From assembly GCF_005405585.1 (NCBI RefSeq), contig NZ_BJEQ01000001.1, positions 62,001 through 126,000 of the forward strand: DNA of 64,000 nucleotides, read 5' to 3'. Positions 27,288 through 35,558 of this stretch are shown piece by piece; the stretch's first letter is position 1, and each line of letters opens with the position of its first letter. Origin of the DNA: Agarivorans sp. Toyoura001. Its GTDB lineage: Bacteria; Pseudomonadota; Gammaproteobacteria; Enterobacterales; Celerinatantimonadaceae. Under the pieces are notes generated by a model that had not been told where the DNA came from, did not search any database, and saw only the letters and a program-made list of their open reading frames with translations. Position numbers and translations under genes: made by a program.

Positions 27288-29306
27288 CTAGGCGTAAAAG
27301 TCTATACCATCGCTGTTTGCTTGGTTTGCCACCAAGGCGCTCAAGTCTTGCTCACCGGCGTCGTCAATATTGTCAATATTTCCAGCAAGTCCACTTCCCG
27401 CGCTTTGACCTTGACCATGCTGCGAAGCATTGCCTTGATTTTGCTGATTCACCTGGCTTTGTCCTAATTCTATACCCTGCTGCTGTAACATTTCGCGTAA
27501 ACGCGGCATGGTTTGTTCTAAGGCTTCACGAGCTTGAGGGTTTTGAACTTGAATTTGTACCGATACCTGTTGTTCTTGGTTAATCTGCAAGCGAATATGC
27601 ATACTGCCCAACTCTGCAGGATCTAAACGGATTTCAGCTTTTTGCATACCTTGGCTTAACATGTATTGAACCCGCTGATTTAGTTCGGCAGGCGCTTGAT
27701 AATGAGCCGGATTGAATCGCTCGTTTTGTTGAACTTGTTTATCGTTTATCTGATTTGCTTGCTGCGCTTGTTTTAACGCAACATCGCTATTTGCCTGCTC
27801 CGCGCGAGCGACTACATCAGCGCCAGAGGCTGAGCGATAGATACTGTGATGTTCTTGCGGTTTAGGGGCCTCAGTTTGATTTAGCGCTACATGCTGTTGA
27901 GTTTGACTATGTTGCTGCTCTTTTTGCTCACCGCTAGTATCTTTACTAGTGCTATCTGCGCTCGCTGCGATGGTCGCAGCAGCTAACTTATCAGTAGTTG
28001 GAGAAGCATCGGTACTGCTGGCTTTAGGGGTCAACAAATTTGACTGAGTAGAAGCGAGCGGAGGTTTAGTCTCGCCAGTTTTGGCATCGACATTAAGGTT
28101 TGTTTCAGCCATTTTTCCAGCGTCTGCATTTTGCGCCACTTTCGTATCGTTGGCCGTTTGCTGAATAACCACTTGCTCTGAAGATGAAACTTTAGCGGCT
28201 TGTTTAGCTCGCGCATCAGCTTGCGTATTTAGTGGCTCACCTCTATTAGTATCTGAGTTTATCTGCGCTGCTTTTTCTTGTTTACTGTCTACCCCAGCAT
28301 TAGCCTGTTTTAGCGTATCAGCCTCTTTACCACTGGCAGATTTAAGCTGTTCGCTTTCAACTTTATTCTGTAGCGTTTTATCAGTATCTTTAACCACCGC
28401 ACCGCTAACAAAAGCAGTGGTTTTGTTTAATTCTTTTTCGGTAGCTTTTTGTTGTTCGACTTGGTTAGCAGAAACGCCAGTTTTTGCAGATTTATCTAAC
28501 TCGCCTTCAGTGCCTTTAATCGCTTTACTCCCACTAACTTCTGCAGCGTCTGTGTCTGCAATTCTTTTCGCGTTAGCGGCTTCACTAAGCACTTTTGAGT
28601 CTGTTAGGTCTTTAGCACTTTGTGGGTTAGCTTTGTTGGCCTCTCCTTCTACACTGATTGTGCTGTCACTTTTCGATGAAGAAACGCCAAGTTGATTGGA
28701 GCTTGTATTTGATGTTTTAGTTTCGCTACTCAGTATAGATGAGGCTTTTGTATCGTCGGCATCAGACGCAGCAGAGTTAAGCGGCAATTCACTGCCGCTT
28801 TGTTTATTTGCTGCTTGGGCTAAATCAGGTTCAATTTCGCTTTTTCCAGCACTGTTAGCTTTAACTGCAGGCTCTGGTTCAGCCTTACTGTTTAATCTCT
28901 CTTTGGTTTCTGAGTCCTGCGTTAATGAAGAACTGTCTGAAACTGCTTTTTCGGCAGAATCAGCTTCATCTTCACTAACAAGATCAATGGGAATAGCATT
29001 TTTAGCGGACTCTGCATTACCCTTTTCAATATCGTCGGCCGCTTTTTTGGCCGTATCGAGTTGCTTAAGTAAGTCCCTAGGACTGGGCTCTGCGGGGCTA
29101 TCCACAGCCTTTTTAGAATCAGACTCCGCACCTTTAGCATACTCTTTTTCTACAGCGGCTTTTACAGGGCTATCGGCTTTAGGAAGTTGTTCTAATTCTT
29201 TAACTAATTTAGCAAAATCGTCACCCTTTTCAGAAGGGCTAAGAGTTGCACTTCCTAGTGATGATAACTGCTTGGCATTGCCTGCATCGTTTAACAGAAA
29301 TTCCAT
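27288..29306 (-). CDS. fliK: Flagellar hook-length control protein FliK
   Basis: 672 residues, longer than the ~400 of enteric FliK. Residues 1-530 are low-complexity (Ala, Ser, Lys, Asp, Glu, Gln) and surely disordered, as expected of a molecular ruler. The C-terminal substrate-switch domain (about 545-630) has LDPAELGSMHIRLQI, VQNPQAREALEQTMPRLREML and GIELGQSQV. FliK measures hook length and triggers FlhB to change export specificity. The extra length could reflect a longer hook; that is inference. Confidence 0.9.
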   Translation of the reverse strand: MEFLLNDAGNAKQLSSLGSATLSPSEKGDDFAKLVKELEQLPKADSPVKAAVEKEYAKGAESDSKKAVDSPAEPSPRDLLKQLDTAKKAADDIEKGNAESAKNAIPIDLVSEDEADSAEKAVSDSSSLTQDSETKERLNSKAEPEPAVKANSAGKSEIEPDLAQAANKQSGSELPLNSAASDADDTKASSILSSETKTSNTSSNQLGVSSSKSDSTISVEGEANKANPQSAKDLTDSKVLSEAANAKRIADTDAAEVSGSKAIKGTEGELDKSAKTGVSANQVEQQKATEKELNKTTAFVSGAVVKDTDKTLQNKVESEQLKSASGKEADTLKQANAGVDSKQEKAAQINSDTNRGEPLNTQADARAKQAAKVSSSEQVVIQQTANDTKVAQNADAGKMAETNLNVDAKTGETKPPLASTQSNLLTPKASSTDASPTTDKLAAATIAASADSTSKDTSGEQKEQQHSQTQQHVALNQTEAPKPQEHHSIYRSASGADVVARAEQANSDVALKQAQQANQINDKQVQQNERFNPAHYQAPAELNQRVQYMLSQGMQKAEIRLDPAELGSMHIRLQINQEQQVSVQIQVQNPQAREALEQTMPRLREMLQQQGIELGQSQVNQQNQGNASQHGQGQSAGSGLAGNIDNIDDAGEQDLSALVANQANSDGIDFYA

Positions 29307-29420
29307 ATTGTTACTTGCCCTTACAATTAGTCTTTTCCAGCTTTAGGCTTATTTGCCCTAGGCTAACTAGCCATTAATCTTTCATTTCGAAAAAAACAAA
29401 GCATATTTTATGCCTAAGCG

Positions 29421-29861
29421 CTAGGCTTGGCCTCGAAGGTGAGAATATAACGCATATTCGTCAAGTAGCTTTTGTTCTTCGCGGTGCTGTTTTTGCTGCT
29501 GCTGTTTCACTTGTTTTTCAATCAGAAACTCCATAGCTTTTCGTTTAGCTTGTAGCTCTAACCACTGATTACGTTTAAGTAATACGTTTTTCTTTACTTG
29601 CTCAATACTTTTACCCTGCTGGACACTGGCTTGCTCAAGCTTTTGAATAAACAATTGGTATTGGTGAAAACTGTCTGCGTAAAAGCCATCTACGCCCTTT
29701 GCTAACGCTTGCTCAAGGTAAGAACGGCGATACTGCTCTAGGTGAGCCAATTGTGCTTCAAATTCGCTAAGCTGCTGCTGCGCTTCGGCCATATCTTTTA
29801 CTGCGGCTTGCTCTTGCTCTTGCAAGCGCTCAACCATTAAATATAACGCTCGCCGTGCCAT
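29421..29861 (-). CDS. fliJ: Flagellar export protein FliJ
   Basis: About 146 residues, two long coiled-coil helices rich in Gln, Glu and Lys, the expected FliJ hairpin; identification rests on this plus position between fliI and fliK. The ATG at 29861 is chosen because TAGGAG sits 6 bases before it, but directly against the alternative ATG two codons earlier. FliJ sits in the FliI hexamer and promotes chaperone recycling and use of proton motive force by FlhA. Confidence 0.87.
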   Translation of the reverse strand: MARRALYLMVERLQEQEQAAVKDMAEAQQQLSEFEAQLAHLEQYRRSYLEQALAKGVDGFYADSFHQYQLFIQKLEQASVQQGKSIEQVKKNVLLKRNQWLELQAKRKAMEFLIEKQVKQQQQKQHREEQKLLDEYALYSHLRGQA

Positions 29862-29894
29862 GAGCATCTCCTAAGTAGAGAACATCAAGGTAGT

Positions 29895-31241
29895 TTAACC
29901 GAGCGGACCTTGAGCATTGATATTGGCCATTTGCATGGTGCGCTCCATCCGCGTCAGACTTTCGTCATAAGCTACCACTTCTTTCATCTCTTGCTGCAAG
30001 AACTGATCCATATGTGGCTTCATGCCTATAGCTAAATCAATACGTTTGTCAGCACCGCGTTGGTAGGCACCAATAGCAATCAAGTCTTGGTTTTGCTGGT
30101 AGGAGGCATTTAAGGATTTAAGCTGGCGAGCAAGTTGCTGATGGCCATCGCTAGTTACCGCAGGCATCACTCGGCTAATGGATTTTTCAATGTCTACCGC
30201 TGGATAATGACCTGAGTCTGCCAGCTCGCGAGATAACACGATGTGTCCGTCAAGAATTGCACGGGCCGCATCGGCAATGGGGTCTTGCAAATCATCCCCC
30301 TCGGTAAGAACCGTGAAAAAGGCGGTAATCGAACCCTGCCCTTCACCACCGTTTCCAGCACGTTCAACCAAGCGAGGCAATTTTGCAAACACTGAGGGCG
30401 GATAGCCCTTAGTAGCAGGCGGCTCGCCAATTGCTAAGGCAATCTCTCGCTGTGCTTGAGCGTAACGCGTTAATGAATCCATAAGTAGCAGCACATTTAA
30501 GCCTTGGTCTCGAAAGTACTCGGCAATGGTTAAGGTGGTATCACAGCCTTTCAAACGCATTAATGGAGAAGCATCGGCGGGGGCAGCCACAACCACCGCT
30601 CTCTTGCGGCCTTCTTCACCTAAAATATCGTCAATAAATTCTTTTACTTCGCGGCCACGTTCACCAATCAACCCCACCACTACTACATCTGCTGTAGTGC
30701 CTCGAGTCATCATGCCCATTAATACACTTTTACCCACCCCCGAGCCAGCAAATAAGCCCATGCGCTGACCCTGGCCTACAGTTAACACCGCATTAATCGA
30801 GCGAACCCCAACATCTAAAGGCTGTTTAATTGGTTTTCTTGCCATGGGATTAAGGCGAACAGAGCTCAAATTAGTGGTCTGTTTACAATGAATATCGCCC
30901 AGTCCGTCTAGCGGCTTACCCACTCCGTCAATCACCCGTCCTAGCAGTTCCATACCTACCGGGATGCCGTGATTCTCATGCATTGGGATCACGCGAGCGC
31001 CAGGCAATACACCGGTTAACTGCTCACTTGGCATTAAAAACAGCTTGTCACCAGAAAAGCCCACAACTTCAGCTTCTAGAAATCCGTCGAGAGTTTCTAC
31101 TGAACATAAAGAGCCCACAGGGGCGCGACACCCTACTGCTTCAAGCGTTAAGCCCACTACTCGAGTTAGCTTACCCGCAACCGTTGGGTTATTCCGCACA
31201 TGCTCGGTGTTATAAGAACTAAGTCGTTGGCTCAGCGTCAT
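29895..31241 (-). CDS. fliI: Flagellum-specific ATPase FliI
   Basis: About 448 residues. F1-beta-like: Walker [16 protein letters not shown], Walker [36 protein letters not shown], and [15 protein letters not shown]. It unfolds or releases export substrates at the gate. The start at 31241 (MTLSQRL) aligns with other FliI proteins; an ATG four codons upstream is possible. Neither has a clear ribosome-binding site, and both lie inside the fliH 3' end, which suggests coupled translation. Confidence 0.94.
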   Translation of the reverse strand: MTLSQRLSSYNTEHVRNNPTVAGKLTRVVGLTLEAVGCRAPVGSLCSVETLDGFLEAEVVGFSGDKLFLMPSEQLTGVLPGARVIPMHENHGIPVGMELLGRVIDGVGKPLDGLGDIHCKQTTNLSSVRLNPMARKPIKQPLDVGVRSINAVLTVGQGQRMGLFAGSGVGKSVLMGMMTRGTTADVVVVGLIGERGREVKEFIDDILGEEGRKRAVVVAAPADASPLMRLKGCDTTLTIAEYFRDQGLNVLLLMDSLTRYAQAQREIALAIGEPPATKGYPPSVFAKLPRLVERAGNGGEGQGSITAFFTVLTEGDDLQDPIADAARAILDGHIVLSRELADSGHYPAVDIEKSISRVMPAVTSDGHQQLARQLKSLNASYQQNQDLIAIGAYQRGADKRIDLAIGMKPHMDQFLQQEMKEVVAYDESLTRMERTMQMANINAQGPLG

Positions 31242-32379
31242 CGTCTTGACCATTTTGGCGAATAAAAGACTGTAGGCTTTGTTTAATAACTTCGTTCATC
31301 TCAACTGAAACAGATGATAAATCATTCTCGATTAAACAATCACCTTGGGTAAGGCTGCCATCGGCTAGCAACTGCCACTTTTTCTTTTCTTGGGTTTCGG
31401 GAGGAAATATCTGCTCGATAATAGCCAAATCTACCGGGTGTAAATGAATACGAATATGTTGTTTTTGCAATGGTAGGGCCGCTACAGCCTGCTTTACTGT
31501 TTTAGCAATAACATTGGGATTGCTAACCAATTCAACCTGAACAATTTCAGCCGCCAACTTCATGGCTAAATCAACAATCTGCTGTTCAACTTCAGCATCA
31601 ATTTGTCGATTAGGCTGGTGCAACTGGTCAATCAAACTTCCCCATTGCGCACCCAAGGCATCAATTTGCTGCTGGCCTTCGGTTAGGCCTTGGCTAAGGC
31701 CTTCTTGTTGGCCTTGGGTTTTCCCTAAAGCTAAGCCTTCTTCTTGACCACTAACCAAGCCTTCTTTATGACCCGCATCTTTGCCTTCAGCAAAGCCTTC
31801 TTCATAAGCTGACTGGCGAAGCGTTTCCAGCTCTTCAATGGTCATTGGCTCAAACTGAATTTCTGGTTCATCTTCTACCGGCTCTTCATTAAACCAAGCT
31901 GGTTTCATGTTTAATACATTGCTAACAGGCTCAGCGGTATCACGAGTCGTATCTTCAAACTCGGGCAGTGGCCAGGCAATATCTTCCACTACAGGGCTGT
32001 CGATTGCTTCTTCAGGCTCACTGCTTTGTTCAACGCCAGCAAGCAAGGCATCAATTGCAGCTTGTTCATCATTCTGTTCCTGTTGCTCTGAAGATTGCTC
32101 AACAGCGTCATTACTCGGCAATGCTTGAGCTTCGTCCAATAAAGCCGCTATATCATCATCGCCCATCACCGAATCAGTGTTTGCATCCGTAGCTGCTGGA
32201 GTCTGCTCTGCTGCGTGTTGAAATGTTTCATCCTCGTCTTGTTGCTGAGGCATCCCTTGGGTTTCTTCCAGTAAAGCCGCGATATCATCATCACCCATTA
32301 CTGAGTCAGCGCTGTTTTCGTCTGCTGCAGCGTTAACTTCTGTATCTTGTGGTTTAACGGGTTTATCTTGTTCGGTCAT
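31219..32379 (-). CDS. fliH: Flagellar assembly protein FliH (extended N-terminus with repeats)
   Basis: 386 residues, well above the usual 230-290. The C-terminal half is standard: a run of 11 glycines spaced every fourth residue (195-235, GxxxG repeats) followed by the FliI-binding domain ([48 protein letters not shown]). FliH is the peripheral stalk of the FliI ATPase and docks it on FliN. The N-terminal 190 residues are acidic and disordered and hold two copies of [11 protein letters not shown] (27-37, 71-81) and a related AIDALLAG (108-115). They resemble the FliM peptide DEIDALL; function unknown. Confidence 0.9.
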   Translation of the reverse strand: MTEQDKPVKPQDTEVNAAADENSADSVMGDDDIAALLEETQGMPQQQDEDETFQHAAEQTPAATDANTDSVMGDDDIAALLDEAQALPSNDAVEQSSEQQEQNDEQAAIDALLAGVEQSSEPEEAIDSPVVEDIAWPLPEFEDTTRDTAEPVSNVLNMKPAWFNEEPVEDEPEIQFEPMTIEELETLRQSAYEEGFAEGKDAGHKEGLVSGQEEGLALGKTQGQQEGLSQGLTEGQQQIDALGAQWGSLIDQLHQPNRQIDAEVEQQIVDLAMKLAAEIVQVELVSNPNVIAKTVKQAVAALPLQKQHIRIHLHPVDLAIIEQIFPPETQEKKKWQLLADGSLTQGDCLIENDLSSVSVEMNEVIKQSLQSFIRQNGQDDDAEPTT

Positions 32380-32381
32380 TT

Positions 32382-33416
32382 TTATAAGAACTCGTCGCCG
32401 CCACCACCGCCAATCATAATTTCACCGGCTTCGGAAAGTCGACGAGCAATAGATAGGATTTCTTTCTGAGCAGTTTCTACTTCGCTCACTTTAATTGGCC
32501 CCATCGCTTCTAAATCATCACGTAGCATTTCTGCGGCCCGTTTAGACATATTATTGAAGATTTTCTCTTTAAGTGTTTCGTCAGCGCCTTTAAGCGCTTT
32601 TTGCAGTAACTCACCGGGTACATCACGCAACAATGTTTGAATACCTCGGTCGTCGATATCCACCAAGTTTTCGAATACAAACATAAGGTCTTGAATTTGT
32701 TGTGCCATTTCTTCGTCGCTTTCGCGAATAGAGTCCATCAACATGCCTTCCATATTGGTATCTAGGAAGTTCATGATGTTGGCTGCCGCCTTCAGGCCGC
32801 CCATTTTGGCTGCTTGAGCACCGGCTTGACCAGCAAATTGTTTTTCCATAATTTCGTTCAATTCGGTTAATGCTGCAGGCTGCACTTCTTCTAAATTGGC
32901 GATACGCATCATGAGGTCTAAGCGCACTTTGTCTTGGAACTGCGACATAATCTCTGCAGATTGCTCGGCTTCTAGGTAAGACAACACAATAGTTTGAATT
33001 TGCGGGTGTTCATTTTGAATGATGTTAGCCACCTGGCGGGCATCCATCCATTTCAAGGAATCGAGCCCTTTAGCCCCACTGCCCATAATAATTTGGTCAA
33101 CTAAGCTAGATGCTCTATCTTCACCCAGTGCTGCAGTTAGCGCTTTACGTACGAAGTCTTGACTACCAATACCAATATTGGTGTATTTTTGAATATCGTC
33201 GATAAACAAACGATGAACCGCTACCACTCGCTCGTGAGAAAAGTCTTCTAACGAGGCCATCGCCATACCCAAACGCTGTACCTGTTTAGGTTCAAGATGA
33301 CGGAATATGGTCGCGGCGTCATCTTCGTTGAGGCTCAGCATTAAAATCGCTGCGCGCTCAATGCCGTTCATATCTCCCAGAACTTCTTCTGGGTTGATTT
33401 CATCTTCATTTGGCAT
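32382..33416 (-). CDS. fliG: Flagellar motor switch protein FliG
   Basis: 344 residues: three armadillo-like domains. The EHPQIQTIVLSYLE and MMRIANLEEVQPAALTELNEIM blocks mark the middle domain. C-terminal charged torque helix residues are in IDDRGIQTLLRDVPGELLQKALKGADETLKEKIFNNMSKRAAEMLRDDLEAMGP. FliG sits on FliF and meets the stators. It overlaps fliF by 11 bases and ends 2 bases before fliH. Confidence 0.96.
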   Translation of the reverse strand: MPNEDEINPEEVLGDMNGIERAAILMLSLNEDDAATIFRHLEPKQVQRLGMAMASLEDFSHERVVAVHRLFIDDIQKYTNIGIGSQDFVRKALTAALGEDRASSLVDQIIMGSGAKGLDSLKWMDARQVANIIQNEHPQIQTIVLSYLEAEQSAEIMSQFQDKVRLDLMMRIANLEEVQPAALTELNEIMEKQFAGQAGAQAAKMGGLKAAANIMNFLDTNMEGMLMDSIRESDEEMAQQIQDLMFVFENLVDIDDRGIQTLLRDVPGELLQKALKGADETLKEKIFNNMSKRAAEMLRDDLEAMGPIKVSEVETAQKEILSIARRLSEAGEIMIGGGGGDEFL

Positions 33417-35100
33417 CGTTAATTACCCAATCTTTAATTACCATGGCTGCAAGGTCTGGTTCATTGGCGACGAGTGCTCGAACCGCTTTCAGCATGTCTT
33501 CATCTTTGTGTAAGTCTGGCAGTTTTAGCTGTCCATCGCGAATACCGAAATCGACCTCAGTATTGTCTGCCGATATTAGCTGTAAGTCATCATCATTTTC
33601 ATAGGCCGCCAATGCAGCATCTAAGTCGGTCTCAGCATGTTCGCTGTCTTCACCGCTAGATAGGATGCGATTTAGCATTGGTCTTACTACTGCCACAATC
33701 AGCACAATCAAGACCAGTACACTACCCGCCATGCGCATGGCGCGCCAGAACCAAGCTTGCTCCCAAACAGGTAAATCAGCTTCGGTAAATATTTCTGGGC
33801 GAGAAAATGGCACACTCACCACTTCTAAAGTATCCCCTCGGCTTAAATTAAAACCGACACCACCTTGTAACAAACGTCGAATGCTGCCCATTTGCTCGGC
33901 AGACCGCGGTTCGCGGCTGGTTTCCCCAGAGTCAGAAACTTGACTATTGTAATCTAAAGCAACCGATACGCTTAAACGCCTTACTACACCCACTTGCGAG
34001 CGAGTATGACTAATGGTGGTATCTAGTTCGTAATTACGGGTTGATTCTTTATGACTACTACCGGATTGAGCTTGAGCATTAGCCCCACCCGCTTGCTCGG
34101 GAATTTCAGCAGGTAGCGGCGGCTGATTAGTCAATGCGCCAGGAATACCAATAGCGCCACCGCCAACATTATTATCTTCAATAGTGTATTCGCTACGAAC
34201 TGCCGGTAAGTCTGGATTGAAACGCTTTTGAGTTTGCTCTACAGCAGTAAAATCTAAGGTTACATCTACTTCAGCGGTGTAATTACCCACCCCAACAATT
34301 GGGATCATAATTGCGTCAATTTTGTCTTTGTATTCGCTCTCGCGTTTACGCTCCATTTCAAACTCTTTACGAGTGCGAGAAGACAGTGGGTCTTGGCTAC
34401 CCGAGTTAAGTAAGCGACCATTTTGATCGGTGACCGTAACCCGGCTAGGAATTAAACCTTGAACGGCGGAAGCTACAATATCTACGATTGAGTCAATTTC
34501 TTCTTGTTGTAAGCCATTCATACCACGCAAATTCACCACAACAGTGGCTGATGGTTTCTGCTCGCGACGGGCAAATACGTTGCTTTTAGGAATAGCTAAT
34601 AATACTTGGGCTTTGCTCACTGAGTTCATTTGCTCAATGGCGGTGGCTAATTGGCGCTCACGACTAAGCTTTAATCGCTCACCTTCAAGGCGTTGGCTTA
34701 CTCCAAATCCCATGTCGTTAAGCAAAATTTGTTCGCCATCAGGAACCGACTCAGTTAATCCAGAACGACGAAGTTTGAGTTTGATGCTTTGATATTGCTC
34801 GGCATTAACTAATACCGTATTGCCTTCTATGGTGTAAGGGATTTTGGCTTGGTCAAGAAAGTCTAAGGTTTCAACCAGCTCAGGCGTATTCATGGTACCC
34901 AGCGGACGCATCTCTGGCTCTTTGGCCCACATTAATAAAAATACGGCCATGGCCAAGCAGATAGCTAAAGCCAAAATCATAATGACTTGGCGTAGCACGT
35001 CGCTGTTGCTCAAGAATGAAAGTGCAGAACTCTGTTGTTCTGTTGCTTCCAAGCTATCACCGTCGCTATCTGAACCTAGTAGTGCGGGTTCTTGACTCAT
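33406..35100 (-). CDS. fliF: Flagellar MS-ring protein FliF
   Basis: About 564 residues, two membrane helices (about 43-62 and 440-462) flanking the periplasmic ring-building motifs (YTIEGNTVLVNAEQYQSIKLKLRRSGL; ARVLL-like AQVLLAIPKSNVFAR; SVALDYN). The C-terminal cytoplasmic tail binds FliG. Start at 35100 (MSQEPALLG) because AAGGA lies 9 bases upstream; a GTG eight codons earlier lacks one. It is the scaffold for rotor and export gate. Confidence 0.95.
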   Translation of the reverse strand: MSQEPALLGSDSDGDSLEATEQQSSALSFLSNSDVLRQVIMILALAICLAMAVFLLMWAKEPEMRPLGTMNTPELVETLDFLDQAKIPYTIEGNTVLVNAEQYQSIKLKLRRSGLTESVPDGEQILLNDMGFGVSQRLEGERLKLSRERQLATAIEQMNSVSKAQVLLAIPKSNVFARREQKPSATVVVNLRGMNGLQQEEIDSIVDIVASAVQGLIPSRVTVTDQNGRLLNSGSQDPLSSRTRKEFEMERKRESEYKDKIDAIMIPIVGVGNYTAEVDVTLDFTAVEQTQKRFNPDLPAVRSEYTIEDNNVGGGAIGIPGALTNQPPLPAEIPEQAGGANAQAQSGSSHKESTRNYELDTTISHTRSQVGVVRRLSVSVALDYNSQVSDSGETSREPRSAEQMGSIRRLLQGGVGFNLSRGDTLEVVSVPFSRPEIFTEADLPVWEQAWFWRAMRMAGSVLVLIVLIVAVVRPMLNRILSSGEDSEHAETDLDAALAAYENDDDLQLISADNTEVDFGIRDGQLKLPDLHKDEDMLKAVRALVANEPDLAAMVIKDWVINDAK

Positions 35101-35142
35101 TGCGTTACTTCCTTCGCTCGCCACAATATTTCCCTAGCCATG

Positions 35143-35487
35143 TTAAACAGGCATAGAACTAATTTGTTTGTATGCATCAACTAATTTATTTCTTACTTGT
35201 ACGGTGGCATCAAACGCGATGCTAGATTTTTGTGCGGCAATCATTACATCACCAATACCTACGTTACGGTCGCCTAAATCAAAGCGAGTGCGTAAATCAT
35301 TGGCATTAGACTGCAAGCCATTTACGTTATTAATTGCATCTTTCAACAAGCTACCAAAATCACTGTTTACTTTAGAAACGCCTAGCTGACCATTAGGTTG
35401 AGCAAAGTCTTGCCCAATGCCGCCGGTTTTCATTTCTCCAGCCATTGATTGCAGTTCGCTAAATAGGTTTGCTGAATCAACTCTCAT
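35143..35487 (-). CDS. fliE: Flagellar hook-basal body protein FliE
   Basis: 114 residues, helical. The FliE C-terminal block VGIGDVMIAAQKSSIAFDATVQVRNKLVDAYKQI is clear. FliE connects the MS ring and export gate to the rod. It is the first gene of the long flagellar operon, with a sigma-54 promoter 54-70 bases upstream. Confidence 0.95.
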   Translation of the reverse strand: MRVDSANLFSELQSMAGEMKTGGIGQDFAQPNGQLGVSKVNSDFGSLLKDAINNVNGLQSNANDLRTRFDLGDRNVGIGDVMIAAQKSSIAFDATVQVRNKLVDAYKQISSMPV

Positions 35488-35540
35488 GATTTCCCTCTAC
35501 CGCCAGATAAATGGCATTGTTGTTAGTTATACAGGGAAAA

Positions 35541-35557
35541 GCAAAAGACGCGCCAAG
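35541..35557 (-). promoter_or_regulatory. Sigma-54 (-24/-12) promoter of the fliE operon
   Basis: Minus-strand TTGGCGCGTCTTTTGCT matches TTGGCACG-N4-TTGCW with one difference and exact spacing. It lies in the 71-base gap between the EAL gene stop and fliE. In Vibrio and relatives fliE onward depends on sigma-54 and an Flr/Fle activator. Confidence 0.87.
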
Positions 35558-35558
35558 A

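Noticed and set aside
28696-29346. 216-codon plus-strand open frame opposite fliK
   Set aside because: Low-complexity Ser/Leu/Ala mirror of the fliK disordered region.
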